A stretch of 64,000 nt of DNA from Herbinix luporum (GTDB taxonomy: Bacteria; Bacillota; Clostridia; Lachnospirales; Lachnospiraceae): contig NZ_LN879430.1 of NCBI RefSeq assembly GCF_900070325.1, forward strand, positions 1,605,379-1,669,378. Reading direction: 5' to 3'. The translations under genes and the position numbers were made by a program. Position 1 is the stretch's first letter; every line of letters begins with the position of its first letter. The notes under the pieces were generated by a model. That model did no database searches. It was not told the origin of the DNA and worked only from the letters and a program-made list of their open reading frames with translations. Shown here piece after piece: positions 26,615 through 35,452 of the stretch.

Positions 26615-27403
26615 ATGCCCCAAAATAGAAAAAAAGGGACAACTCCGCCCATTTGGGTATCTCAAAACTTTTTAACAAGTTACAAAATTATCAACAGAAT
26701 TATTCGCAGAACAACCCTTAACAAAAAAGATCATGTTATTGAAATTGGTCCGGGAAAGGGTCATATAACAGGTTTCTTGATAAAAAGATGCCGGAAAGTT
26801 TCGGCAATTGAAATTGACGGCCGTTTATATAATAAATTGACAGCAAAATTCAAGGACGTCAAAAATATCCGTATATATCATCAGGACTTTTTGAAATGGA
26901 AACTTCCTAATTATGAAGATTATAAAGTTTTTTCAAATATCCCTTTTTGCTTCACTACGGATATTATGCGAAAATTGACGGAATGCAAAAACGCACCTTC
27001 TGAAGCATGGCTTACCATGGAAAAAGGCGCAGCCAAACGTTTTATGGGTGAGCCTTCAGAATCATTGCGTTCTCTGCTTATAAAGCCCAAGTTCGATTTA
27101 GATATTGCTTACTATTTCAGCAGGGAGGATTTCCATCCCAAACCAAGCGTTGATGCAGTACTTCTTCACCTTAAGAAAAAGAGCCAACCGGACATACCCG
27201 CAAACCAGTGGTTTGCCTATGAACAATTTGTTTCAAAGGCACTAAAATATGGATTCCGCAGTCTTTTTACAAGCAAGCAGTTATCTAGGGCATTCCGTCA
27301 GGCTGGTGTGCAAAATAAAAATATTACTCCTACAGAGATTCTTTATGTTCAGTGGCTCTGCCTTTTCCGATGCTACTGGGAGCATGTGTTAGGCAGAAAA
27401 TAA
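26615..27403 (+). CDS. erm: Erm-family 23S rRNA adenine-N6-methyltransferase
   Basis: 262 residues from the ATG at 26615, preceded by AGAGGT. It has the Rossmann-type methyltransferase motifs of Erm/KsgA: QNFLTS near the start, IEIGPGKGHIT (motif I) and the catalytic SNIPFCFTTDIM (motif IV). NIPF rather than NLPYY favours Erm over the housekeeping KsgA. Erm proteins methylate A2058 of 23S rRNA and give resistance to macrolides, lincosamides and streptogramin B. It lies alone on the plus strand inside the tail gene block of the prophage, with its own promoter and attenuator. It is therefore a cargo (moron-like) gene. Its C-terminal domain is divergent, so the substrate is inferred. Confidence 0.85.
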   Translation: MPQNRKKGTTPPIWVSQNFLTSYKIINRIIRRTTLNKKDHVIEIGPGKGHITGFLIKRCRKVSAIEIDGRLYNKLTAKFKDVKNIRIYHQDFLKWKLPNYEDYKVFSNIPFCFTTDIMRKLTECKNAPSEAWLTMEKGAAKRFMGEPSESLRSLLIKPKFDLDIAYYFSREDFHPKPSVDAVLLHLKKKSQPDIPANQWFAYEQFVSKALKYGFRSLFTSKQLSRAFRQAGVQNKNITPTEILYVQWLCLFRCYWEHVLGRK

Positions 27404-27416
27404 TTTTAGCGGCTCA

Positions 27417-27611
27417 TTACCCGTCTAATGTCCACTGAATTTCGCATACATGCCCGATCCATCCAGTGGAAACCGAACCGCCCTGAAGCAATAAGTCTGT
27501 AAAGTACACTGTGCCGGTGCAGTCAGTGACGCACAGCCTGATGGTGATAGATTTGACTCTGCTGATACTTTTGGGAGAAATACTGTGTGCAATCTGATTG
27601 AAATATGCCAT
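27417..27611 (-). CDS. Small phage tail-region protein, paralogue of the 25832-26407 protein
   Basis: 64 residues, aligning over its length with the N-terminus of the protein at 25832-26407 (ITIRLCVTDCTGTVYFTDLLLQGG against VTVTLKISDCNGIIYFTDLQLQDG). GAGGGTGA lies before the ATG. It follows the large tail protein by 10 bp. It could be a full small protein, or what remained upstream of the erm insertion of a gene once longer. The frame ends cleanly at a stop 13 bp from the end of erm. Confidence 0.65.
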   Translation of the reverse strand: MAYFNQIAHSISPKSISRVKSITIRLCVTDCTGTVYFTDLLLQGGSVSTGWIGHVCEIQWTLDG

Positions 27612-27621
27612 ATCATCACCC

Positions 27622-30144
27622 TCAAATCAGGTCTATAAATCTTGTTTCTGTTGTACCGTCCTCGTATTCAATGACTATCTCAACACCAACTTGGCCGTTT
27701 TCGCCCTTTTCAAGGTTTTCGGAAGCAATCTGCGCTGAAAATGTATAACTTTTACGTGTTGCTGGGTATACCGTCTGTGACAGACTCTTTGTCATACCAG
27801 GTACACCAACAGCCTTGAAGGAAGCAGTTCCCGAAACACCATTCTCAGTATCCACTTCAAAGCCGGAATTGACCCAGTAGGCAAAACCATCATCCGCTCT
27901 GGAATTGCGCAGATGGTTGAATGGCACCATATCTTTAATTTCCTGACGGTTTATCAACTCTGCTGAGGACAGCGCATCCGCTGCCTTGTCCCACTGTGCT
28001 GAAGAATCGCCGAGTTCCCGCAGTTTAGTTGAAAGCTCAATCACTGTTTTCCATGGTTCCTGCAAGTTATACTGCCTTCTCACAACACGAGTCTTTACCA
28101 AAAGGCCTAGTTCTTTATCGTCCACTGTAACAATATCACCCAATTTCCATGCTTCGTGCTCATAACCGGTTAGCGCAGATAAATCCATTGCAGACAGTAC
28201 ATAAGAAACGCGAGGCTTCGAATATTCTGCAAGCCGCATTTTTGCATATTCCAGCATCTGATACGGATTTGTAAACGACGAACAATCAAGCGTCGACACC
28301 CTCACTTCACTGGAAAAAGTGTAATCTTCCACGTATTCCTTACCTCCATTAATTGAAGCGAAGGTCAATCCGTCCTTTCCATAAGCATAGAGCCTTGTCA
28401 CTAATTCACGTGTATCGACTACCCGCTGAATACTTTTCAAATTCTTTCTATATGAAAAAAGCGCTCCGCTATCAGTACCACTAAAAGTCAAAAGGTGTAC
28501 CTGGCGGTTGGCGCTGTCAAACACCAGATCGCCGCCATAAATATTCTGTACGGTGCGAAGGATGGATAAGGCATTTTTTTCTGTACACTGCCATGTCCGT
28601 TTCGTAGTGACAGTAACATTTCCTACTGTCCAACCTGTACCCAAAAGTGCATATTGCATCGGAACATCTGCAGTATCTGCATTGAATTCTCTAGGTTCTT
28701 TTTCCGCACTGAAAGACAGATCGTAAAATACCGCTTCAGCATATACTTGCGTAATAACACGCCCATCTTCGCTTTTATTGTCCGTTAAGGTTCGGATCCG
28801 GTAAATGTCATTTACGATTTGCACTTGTTTTTCATTTTCCAGTGTGCTTCTTTTTGGATCATGGAACGGAAGCTTGAATTCCAGCGTATCCGCGCCGTTC
28901 ACCTCACCAGTGACAATGATATCAAAGGCATTTTCAAGAACAGCTTCCCATGCTCCGTTTTTGTCCAAAATCACAGGACGGGCAAAGCCTAATTTCTCAT
29001 AGGGCGCTTTCGGTATATCATGAAGCTGTATTTCCAGAAGTTTTGGCGTCCTCAACGGATCGCTGCTGGTAAGGGTAACACGGAACCTTATATATTGCCG
29101 ATTTGGCGATTGAAGTTCACCGCTGGTTCCCACAGCCTGCCATGCAGACCATTCTTCAAGATCATCGCTTGTGCTGGTCTCTACTAGAGACACTGAAGTA
29201 ACACCTGCAGTATATTCGCTTGTCACAGCTACACGACCGCTGCCCGATAATGCACATGGAACCGCCCTTGTATAAAGTACGCCACTTGCAGGATACTCGC
29301 CATCTGTTGCTTTAAGGGTGACTGCGCCAGGCTCTGCCAAAGCATCTACATCCGAAGACGCATCCCCACCGTTTGCATGTAAAGACGACTTAAAATATAG
29401 CAGCAAATCATCAGCTGTAAGCTGTGAGTCCGTTTCCAGAAACCAGTCGTCGAAGCCTCCGGCATAGTAGTAGGTATTTGCATGCATCCCCATAATAATG
29501 TCTGCTATACATTCCCGATTCAGCTCTCCCGAAAAGGAACGCACAGGCGACACCCAGGTTGCCCCGTCGCTGCGATCGCATATGATGTTCTGTACCTTTT
29601 TGTTGCTTACTTCAATGATGGAGGCGATAAAATACCAGCCGCCGTTTTTCAAGGTAATGGTAGCTGTTTCACTCTGGTCGTAGATTAGTGTGCCGGAGGA
29701 GTTATACAACATAAGCCTAAGTCTCCCTTGATAAAGTGAAACATAAAAAATTGGCTGACCTGGTCCTTGGCGGGTATTGAATATGGGTATATATGTCTGG
29801 CCGACCGAATAGGTGGTAGGATTAATCCAACCGCCTACAACAATCTTTTCGCCCAGATTGCTAAAGAAACTCCCATCATTTTCTGCTATAAGATGGGTCT
29901 TTTCAGAAGTCGGATTAACAATATTTTGCCTGAAGTATCTTCCGAATCTTCCAGCAATAAGGTTTGCCGATGTCCCTGACCAGCCGGAGATGGTAAAATG
30001 TCTGCCATGTCCCGATGAGTCTATAAGCTGAAGATTTTCGTCTGGTGTTTTTTCATTAAATCGCCATAAAGCAGACGTCCTTGATGTTACAGGAAACTCA
30101 CCGGTAAAATCCTCTTGGCTCGTTAGAATTGATTTTATCGCCAT
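27622..30144 (-). CDS. Phage minor structural (tail spike/endopeptidase-type) protein
   Basis: 840 residues. The first 240 residues resemble a LamG/concanavalin-type jelly roll (SALWRFNEKTPDENLQLIDS, GGWYFIASIIE). Residues about 385-690 match the N-terminal region of phage minor structural proteins of Gram-positive siphophages (GEVNGADTLEFKLPF, LVTRLYAYGKDGLTF). A beta-rich tail closes the protein. In such phages this is the tail-tip protein after Dit that carries host binding or wall-opening functions. It lies 4 bp after the Dit gene with GGAGGTGATAAC before the ATG. The N-terminal jelly roll fused ahead of the usual domain is less common. Confidence 0.82.
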   Translation of the reverse strand: MAIKSILTSQEDFTGEFPVTSRTSALWRFNEKTPDENLQLIDSSGHGRHFTISGWSGTSANLIAGRFGRYFRQNIVNPTSEKTHLIAENDGSFFSNLGEKIVVGGWINPTTYSVGQTYIPIFNTRQGPGQPIFYVSLYQGRLRLMLYNSSGTLIYDQSETATITLKNGGWYFIASIIEVSNKKVQNIICDRSDGATWVSPVRSFSGELNRECIADIIMGMHANTYYYAGGFDDWFLETDSQLTADDLLLYFKSSLHANGGDASSDVDALAEPGAVTLKATDGEYPASGVLYTRAVPCALSGSGRVAVTSEYTAGVTSVSLVETSTSDDLEEWSAWQAVGTSGELQSPNRQYIRFRVTLTSSDPLRTPKLLEIQLHDIPKAPYEKLGFARPVILDKNGAWEAVLENAFDIIVTGEVNGADTLEFKLPFHDPKRSTLENEKQVQIVNDIYRIRTLTDNKSEDGRVITQVYAEAVFYDLSFSAEKEPREFNADTADVPMQYALLGTGWTVGNVTVTTKRTWQCTEKNALSILRTVQNIYGGDLVFDSANRQVHLLTFSGTDSGALFSYRKNLKSIQRVVDTRELVTRLYAYGKDGLTFASINGGKEYVEDYTFSSEVRVSTLDCSSFTNPYQMLEYAKMRLAEYSKPRVSYVLSAMDLSALTGYEHEAWKLGDIVTVDDKELGLLVKTRVVRRQYNLQEPWKTVIELSTKLRELGDSSAQWDKAADALSSAELINRQEIKDMVPFNHLRNSRADDGFAYWVNSGFEVDTENGVSGTASFKAVGVPGMTKSLSQTVYPATRKSYTFSAQIASENLEKGENGQVGVEIVIEYEDGTTETRFIDLI

Positions 30145-30148
30145 GTTA

Positions 30149-30922
30149 TCACCTCCATCTGCTTTTTGCCTGTATTTTTAACTCAGTAAAGGTCGCGTTT
30201 TCTGCGGCAATCTCAATATGATTAACACCTTTCCTGAGAATTGGAAAATTCAGATCCTGCAGGCTGGGAAGGCCATTTCTCAAGGTTCCGCCTGTTTCAT
30301 CAATAACCTTAGCTGTTACCATGCCGGAGTCGACAATCAGAGTTTCACCTTCAGATAATGAGCCAACAATTCTCAATTCCTCGTCGTTCGTAATAAGCGA
30401 AATATAGCTTGATGAAGACATTGATATTAAACCCTTCAATAGATAAACCGGATTGGAATCCGCATTTCCTTTAACCCTCTCCAACTCATGCAGACCTGTT
30501 TCAGAAAGAACAAATACCTCATCTTCCAACGCATAAGCATATGGGTCGGGACAAACAAACCGAAGTTCAAAGCTGCCCGCTGTCCGCAGTAATCGCTCAC
30601 AGTCAACCGCTTCTGATAAGCGAGCCATGAAATATCGGTCGGGCAAATCATCTATAACAAGTTGTTTAAGCCCGTTTTCCGGATTTAACCATTCAGCAAC
30701 ATTATCAAGAACCGATACAAGATCGGCAAAACTGCGCTGGGGAAGCACACTACAGCTAATTATTATGTTTCGTTCTGATATATCGCAGCCAAAATCTGCA
30801 ATACCTGCTTTGCCCGGCACAGTTTCAAATGAATTGCGCAGGGCAGGGGAGACCTGCCATTTGGTAAGTCTTGCTCGTATTTTCATACTTTGCGACGATA
30901 TTCCATTGTAGATAAATCCCAT
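30149..30922 (-). CDS. Distal tail protein (Dit)
   Basis: 257 residues of the siphophage distal tail family. The start GFIYNGISSQSMKI and the segment FVCPDPYAYALEDEVF at about 122-137 are the typical N-domain marks; a galectin-like C-domain follows. Dit forms a hexameric ring linking the tail tube to the tip. It lies between the tape measure and the tail-tip protein, exactly where it is in other HK97-type siphophages. GGAGGG precedes the ATG. Confidence 0.88.
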   Translation of the reverse strand: MGFIYNGISSQSMKIRARLTKWQVSPALRNSFETVPGKAGIADFGCDISERNIIISCSVLPQRSFADLVSVLDNVAEWLNPENGLKQLVIDDLPDRYFMARLSEAVDCERLLRTAGSFELRFVCPDPYAYALEDEVFVLSETGLHELERVKGNADSNPVYLLKGLISMSSSSYISLITNDEELRIVGSLSEGETLIVDSGMVTAKVIDETGGTLRNGLPSLQDLNFPILRKGVNHIEIAAENATFTELKIQAKSRWR

Positions 30923-30935
30923 ATGCTTCCCTCCA

Positions 30936-33122
30936 TTATGCTGTTATAAAACGTCCCTGCGCCCTTGAACCTGTCTGCATCAGGTTATATAACTCCTGTG
31001 AAATCCTACGTATGTCTTCTTCACCACGAACAATCATCTGCTGCACCACAACAAGCGGCCCAGAAGCTAAACCGCTAAATCCACCTCTTCCACTTACATT
31101 AATATCAGGAGATATATTAAAATCTGTCGGCACTGCATTTTGCATATCGTCTGCCACTCTGGCCATAGCCTTGTCAAATCCCTCACCAATACCCAGTGCC
31201 ATATTGCCGCCAATACCTTCAAAAACAGTGGACGGAGATCTGATTCCAAGAAAATTCTTTACTCCATCAACAATACCGGAAAAGAAACCGGAAACCTTAT
31301 CCTTAATCCAGCTACCAAGGCTTTTAATACCTTCCCAGATGCCTTTTACAATGTTCTTACCAATCTCAACCACTGAAACAACCGCCTTGCCCAAGCCTTC
31401 TATAATAGCCGCAACAATCTGAGGTAAAGACTTTACTAGTTCTGGAATGGCTTTCACAAGCCCGGCAGCAAGCTGTACGATAAGCGTAATTCCCAATTCT
31501 ATGATCTTCGGCATATTGTTCGTCACAAAGTCAATGATTGTTGTAATTATCCTCGGCAGTGCTTCAATTAGTTCTGGCAATGCATTTAAAAGTCCCTGCG
31601 CCAGTCCCTGAATCAATGTAAAAGCAGCTTCAAGGATTTTGTCCATATTATCCAGCAGCCCTTGCACAATGGTGATCACTGCTTGAACTGCTGCTGGAAT
31701 TAGCTCAGGTAATGCTTCTCCAAGCCCCATTACCAACGCTGTGATTAGCTGCACCGCTGCATCAATGAGTAAAGGCAGGTTATCAATGAGTGTACCTGCA
31801 ATGGTCATGACTGCATCTACTGCCGCCGGGATCAGCTCCGGCAGCAGGCTCAAGAGAGTTTGAAGCACCTGAGAGAACAATTCAGTTACAGTTTGCAACA
31901 GCACGGGAAGCAGATCTTTGACTGCTGAGATAATTGCACCGGTTGCCTCCGGCAGAGCAGCCACTATATTTTCCAAAACCGGTACAATATTTTTAACTAC
32001 AGCCTGAAAGGCATCCACAAGATTTTGTGTTAGGTTCGTCATATCAGCGTTCGCATTGCCAAGTCCTGCTATAAACGAACTTAGAGAGGCTTGTAAAAGA
32101 CCAATGGAACCGCTGATGGTCTGGGTAGACTCTCTTGCGAAGTTTCCAGCATACTGTTCGGTTTTTTCAAAAAACATCTGCATGGCGATCTCGGCCTTTT
32201 CGGCATTGGTTGCGCTATTCCAGGCAAAATCCAGCCCTTTTGCAAGAGCATAAGCTTCGATGGTAGTGGCGTTCATGGCGACACCCAGATTATCCATCAT
32301 GGTGAAGTTACCCTTGGCTGCGCCAGCGATGGATTCCATGGCAGTCTGCATGTCAATGCCCATAACCGAAGCCATATCTGCCGCCCGTTGCATGGCCTTC
32401 TCGGTAAGTTCCAGACTTTTTTGCTGATCGACACCAGCACCCTGAAACAGTGCGCCCATTTTGTTGGCGGTGGCAAGGTACTCGGATTGGGACAAGCCCA
32501 GATTCTTGTAGGCTTCTTCTCCCGTTTTTTGGATACGTGCAGCATATTCGCCAAACACAGCTTCAGAACCGCCAAGGTTCTGCTCAAGCTCACCAAACTG
32601 CTCCACGACCTCTTTTCCCAGCTTGATGGCAGCCGCGCCCGCTGCGGTCGCTGCAGCACCCATAGCCGCGCCAACACCTTTAAGAACGCTGCCCAGCTTC
32701 TCAAATTTCGAGCTGGATTTTTCGGCATTGTCTCCACTTTCCTTCAATTCGTCCCCAAGTTCGTCTGCACTTTCAGCAGACTGTTCGAGCTCGCGCTCCA
32801 TTTTGTTCAGTTCGGCTTTTGCATTATTAAGCTGTATTTGCCACGACTGAGTACGTCTGTCGGTTTCTCCGAAAGATGAGGCGGCATTGGCAAGGGCTTT
32901 CTCCAAAGTAGCTATTTTTTCTTTCTGCAATTCGATCTCTTTGTTAAGCACCTTGTTTCTTGCAGTAACAGCTTCAACTGACTTATCCTGCTTGTCGAAC
33001 TGAGATACGACCAGGTTCATTTCGCTACCCAGTACCTTAAAACTTTGATTGATCTCACGAATGGCGTTTTTAAATTCCTTTTCGCCTTCAATCCCGATCT
33101 TCAGGCCAAAATTGTCTGCCAC
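30936..33122 (-). CDS. Tail tape measure protein
   Basis: 728 residues, starting at GTG after AAAGGAGG. The N-terminal 130 residues form a coiled coil. Hydrophobic segments around 150-170 (GVGAAMGAAATAAGAAAIKL) and a long run of imperfect hydrophobic repeats (PELIPAAVDAVMTIAGTLID, LPELIPAAVQAVITIVQGLL) cover 380-600. A segment GFFSGIVDGVKNFLGIRSPS near 645 is common in Clostridia/Bacillus tape measures. The protein sets tail length and helps DNA entry. At 728 residues it predicts a tail of about 110 nm by the usual 0.15 nm per residue rule. No zinc-peptidase or transglycosylase domain was seen. Confidence 0.9.
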   Translation of the reverse strand: MADNFGLKIGIEGEKEFKNAIREINQSFKVLGSEMNLVVSQFDKQDKSVEAVTARNKVLNKEIELQKEKIATLEKALANAASSFGETDRRTQSWQIQLNNAKAELNKMERELEQSAESADELGDELKESGDNAEKSSSKFEKLGSVLKGVGAAMGAAATAAGAAAIKLGKEVVEQFGELEQNLGGSEAVFGEYAARIQKTGEEAYKNLGLSQSEYLATANKMGALFQGAGVDQQKSLELTEKAMQRAADMASVMGIDMQTAMESIAGAAKGNFTMMDNLGVAMNATTIEAYALAKGLDFAWNSATNAEKAEIAMQMFFEKTEQYAGNFARESTQTISGSIGLLQASLSSFIAGLGNANADMTNLTQNLVDAFQAVVKNIVPVLENIVAALPEATGAIISAVKDLLPVLLQTVTELFSQVLQTLLSLLPELIPAAVDAVMTIAGTLIDNLPLLIDAAVQLITALVMGLGEALPELIPAAVQAVITIVQGLLDNMDKILEAAFTLIQGLAQGLLNALPELIEALPRIITTIIDFVTNNMPKIIELGITLIVQLAAGLVKAIPELVKSLPQIVAAIIEGLGKAVVSVVEIGKNIVKGIWEGIKSLGSWIKDKVSGFFSGIVDGVKNFLGIRSPSTVFEGIGGNMALGIGEGFDKAMARVADDMQNAVPTDFNISPDINVSGRGGFSGLASGPLVVVQQMIVRGEEDIRRISQELYNLMQTGSRAQGRFITA

Positions 33123-33149
33123 ATAACCGCCTCCTTTCCTGCAAAATTT

Positions 33150-33341
33150 TTAAATTCCGTAAGGTATCACATCATCAATGGTAAGCATACGCTTTGGTTT
33201 CGCCAGCCCTAAAAACTGCTTATGGCACTCCCATAAATCAAGCAGGTACCCAATAGGCATTAGCCATACTTCATCCTCTGAACGGTTGAGCTGGACAGTG
33301 CCGTAATATAAAAGCCGAGTGAACAATTCCTCATCGCTCAC
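33150..33341 (-). CDS. Tail assembly chaperone, T part (expressed by -1 frameshift)
   Basis: 63 codons open from a GTG that overlaps the stop of the G gene. It is in the -1 frame relative to that gene and downstream of a canonical A AAA AAC slippery heptamer at 33353-33359. A shift there would make a fusion of about 190 residues (G-T), as in lambda and most siphophages. Composition: MSDEELFTRLLYYGTVQLNR then PKRMLTIDDVIPYGI. The fusion binds the tape measure protein before tail tube assembly. Independent start from GTG cannot be excluded but no good ribosome site is seen. Confidence 0.75.
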   Translation of the reverse strand: MSDEELFTRLLYYGTVQLNRSEDEVWLMPIGYLLDLWECHKQFLGLAKPKRMLTIDDVIPYGI

Positions 33342-33721
33342 TCGGCCGGTGTGTTTTTTAAGTCATCCTCACTTTCAACATTTCTTTTGGTACCCTTGAA
33401 CATTGCTTCCATGATAGCGTCTTTATATGCTGCCAGTTCCAAAGGAGATGTGAGAAGTTCCACTGTCTCTTCAGTCAGGAGTTCACGCTTATCCTGATTT
33501 TTAAGGTTGTGTATCAAAATGCTCTGGTTAGCCAGCAGTGTAATCAGCCATACCACTTCGTCAAGAGCCATCTCGAAGTTCTCGGTTTTCATCAGTTTCG
33601 TGCCGAGGTTTTCAAGACCGCCGTACCTTTTTGCAATCTCCTTTGTCGCTTTAGTGGTTAGAATAAGCTGATATTCTTCATCGCCGATTTTGATAATTGC
33701 GCTTCTGTCATTATCCTGCAT
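33338..33721 (-). CDS. Tail assembly chaperone, G part
   Basis: 127 residues, mostly helical and acidic, located between the major tail protein and the tape measure, the invariable site of gpG-like chaperones. The segment YQLILTTKATKEIAKRYGG is typical of the family in Gram-positive phages. Its start overlaps the tail protein stop (TAATG). A slippery sequence lies four codons before its stop, giving the longer G-T product with the 33150-33341 frame. It keeps the tape measure soluble and recruits tail tube protein during assembly, and is not part of the finished virion. Confidence 0.82.
   Translation of the reverse strand: MQDNDRSAIIKIGDEEYQLILTTKATKEIAKRYGGLENLGTKLMKTENFEMALDEVVWLITLLANQSILIHNLKNQDKRELLTEETVELLTSPLELAAYKDAIMEAMFKGTKRNVESEDDLKNTPAE
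33353..33359 (-). other. Programmed -1 ribosomal frameshift site
   Basis: Read on the minus strand in the frame of the G gene the codons are TTA AAA AAC, giving the heptamer A AAA AAC, one of the most efficient -1 slippery sequences. The -1 frame continues open into the T part. No downstream pseudoknot was worked out. Confidence 0.8.
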
Positions 33722-34320
33722 TATTCGCTGCCTCCTCCCACAGCAAATACCGGCTCATAAACTTCCGTATACCAGCCGGTAATAGTTTCAGGCGATACAC
33801 CGGGATCGTCTTCGCTGACCTCTGCCTTCCAAGGGTGCTTTCCCTGGCCATCTGGTTTGTTACGTCTCATGACTGTCCCTTCAATGGTGGGTGTCGAAAA
33901 GGTAATGCTATCACCTTTCGTTTGCAGATTTGTTGCCGGGATGCCGAATTTCACCCTGTAAAGCCAAAAATACCTGTACTTGCCGTTAGCTTTCTTGGCT
34001 CTAAAGCCAATTGCCACAGGCGCGCCTCCATCCTCGCTGGTGGAAATCAGCACCTTATTGTCATCAAGAGTGGCTCCCGTCAAAACCTCAGCAGCGTCTA
34101 CTCCGATATCTGCAACACCAAGAGTCAGTGTGCCGCTTTGAAATTCCTTGACCACTTCTGCCGCCCCGTCATCGGCATAAAGTGTCGCCTCTGCCAGCTC
34201 CACAGAAAGTTCTGCCGAAATAGCCTTAGCCAGCGGAACAGGCGTGTCGTATGTCTCTTCTCCGTTTTCATTCTCGGTTATTTTGGCATAATATAACCTG
34301 TCCAGTCCGATTGTGGCCAT
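33721..34320 (-). CDS. Major tail protein
   Basis: 199 residues from the ATG at 34320, which has AGGAGG ten bases upstream; an earlier ATG three codons before is only two bases from that site. The sequence (MATIGLDRLYYAKITEN, then GETYDTPVPLAKAISAEL) matches the phi13-type major tail protein family. It polymerises into the tail tube around the tape measure. It lies just before the G/T chaperones and after the tail terminator, in the standard order. No extra immunoglobulin-like domain is present at the C-terminus. Confidence 0.9.
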   Translation of the reverse strand: MATIGLDRLYYAKITENENGEETYDTPVPLAKAISAELSVELAEATLYADDGAAEVVKEFQSGTLTLGVADIGVDAAEVLTGATLDDNKVLISTSEDGGAPVAIGFRAKKANGKYRYFWLYRVKFGIPATNLQTKGDSITFSTPTIEGTVMRRNKPDGQGKHPWKAEVSEDDPGVSPETITGWYTEVYEPVFAVGGGSE

Positions 34321-34325
34321 GTTTT

Positions 34326-34670
34326 TCATTCCTCCTTTACTTCATATTCTTTTGCCACATCAATGGCATAGTGGTGATAGCCGGTATCGTCCTCATGGCC
34401 TATATACCGCCTGTCGGTAATGGTAAAGCCTGCTTGAAGCAATGTGTTCACTATTTCGTTTTTACGGGCAGTGTAGTTTCCCTTTATAAATAAAGACAAC
34501 CTTACCTCCTGGGTTTCTACCTGAGGCCGGTTGTCTGCAAAAACTTCAAATGTATCTGTCATCGGAGTTATGACAAGGTACTCATCCGGCGGTACACCGC
34601 TAAATACCCCGGTTTCAATGGGGATACCCAAACCATCCAATAACGAGTTTAATTCTGTCAATATGCTCAT
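34326..34670 (-). CDS. Tail terminator/tail completion protein
   Basis: 114 residues between the HK97 gp10-like protein and the major tail protein. The position and the pattern MSILTELNSLLDGLGIPIET with DEYLVITPMTD fit the small tail-terminator family that caps the tail tube at the head end. Its ATG overlaps the previous stop by four bases. The assignment relies more on gene order than on motifs. Confidence 0.7.
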   Translation of the reverse strand: MSILTELNSLLDGLGIPIETGVFSGVPPDEYLVITPMTDTFEVFADNRPQVETQEVRLSLFIKGNYTARKNEIVNTLLQAGFTITDRRYIGHEDDTGYHHYAIDVAKEYEVKEE

Positions 34671-35098
34671 ATACGACCCAGCTCCTGTTCCAGTCTTGAC
34701 TTCATTGCTTCGATGCAGGACTTCCTTGTAGCTGATTTTGCCGGTTTCAAAAAGGGCCTTGGAGGCTGCCCGGACTTGCCATACTCAATAATATTAGCAA
34801 TCTTCGCATTACTTTCCCCATCCTTCCTTGGTTCAGTAAAGCCGATTTTTATGTTGTGGTTTCCATCCCTGTCCTGTTTGGCAGGAGAGAGTCCCAAAGC
34901 ATTTACCAATTCACCGGTTGCTCTGGACGGATATTTAGTGCCGCTCCCGATAACTGACTGAAGATTGGACTTCACTTTTGAAAGAACCACTTCCCCGCCT
35001 GCTTCCAGCACCTTAGGTATGATTTCGTCTGTTCTTTCTCCAAGTCTGGATAACTTGAGCAAGAACTCTTCCGGCATTTTAACTTCCACCTTAGCCAC
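34667..35098 (-). CDS. HK97 gp10-family head-tail protein
   Basis: 143 residues starting at GTG. The family marks are the helical N-terminal part (LERLGERTDEI-like: KLSRLGERTDEIIPKVLEAG) and the late segments ANIIEYGKSGQPPRPFLKPA, near-identical in style to HK97 gp10 members. It helps join head and tail. It sits between the head closure protein and the tail terminator, with a four-base overlap with the latter. Confidence 0.85.
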   Translation of the reverse strand: MAKVEVKMPEEFLLKLSRLGERTDEIIPKVLEAGGEVVLSKVKSNLQSVIGSGTKYPSRATGELVNALGLSPAKQDRDGNHNIKIGFTEPRKDGESNAKIANIIEYGKSGQPPRPFLKPAKSATRKSCIEAMKSRLEQELGRI

Positions 35099-35114
35099 GT
35101 TGCAGCCCCTCCTT

Positions 35115-35450
35115 TTATGCTTTGCTTGATTTCACCTTTTCCGCAAGCACCTCAATATACATTCCGCGTCCCTTCACATCCTCAACACTGATAATGTTGT
35201 ACCTGCCATCGCTGCAAACGAGTACAAGATCTGTGGTAACTTCCAGGTTAGGTATCCTACGGAAGCGGAACAGGGCAGACGCCTGCGAAAACGCCGCCCT
35301 GTTTGCCCATTTTTCACTGCCATGCCTATCTTCCTTGTATGCCCTTACCGAAGCAAGAATGACATCACCTTTTTCAGTAAAACCCTCACCGTCCTTAACC
35401 GGCTTGACTGAGATAATGTCCACGAAAGTTTTCATTTTCCCAAGGCCCAT
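35115..35450 (-). CDS. Phage head closure protein (head-tail adaptor)
   Basis: 111 residues from the ATG at 35450, five codons inside the longest frame, since AAGGTG lies six bases before it. The sequence resembles the SPP1 gp16-type head-tail adaptor: an all-beta protein with FRFRRIPNLEVTTDLVLVCS and DGRYNIISVEDVKGRG. It closes the portal vertex after DNA packaging. It is 2 bp from the gp6-like connector gene. Confidence 0.82.
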   Translation of the reverse strand: MGLGKMKTFVDIISVKPVKDGEGFTEKGDVILASVRAYKEDRHGSEKWANRAAFSQASALFRFRRIPNLEVTTDLVLVCSDGRYNIISVEDVKGRGMYIEVLAEKVKSSKA

Positions 35451-35452
35451 AT

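Noticed and set aside
26615..27403. Housekeeping KsgA
   Set aside because: The catalytic motif is NIPF, the gene is a lone cargo with attenuator in a phage, and KsgA normally has NLPYY and a conserved chromosomal context.
32297..32879. Frames of about 150 codons opposite or within the tape measure gene
   Set aside because: Shadows of a repetitive, GC-richer coding sequence; the tape measure frame is certain.
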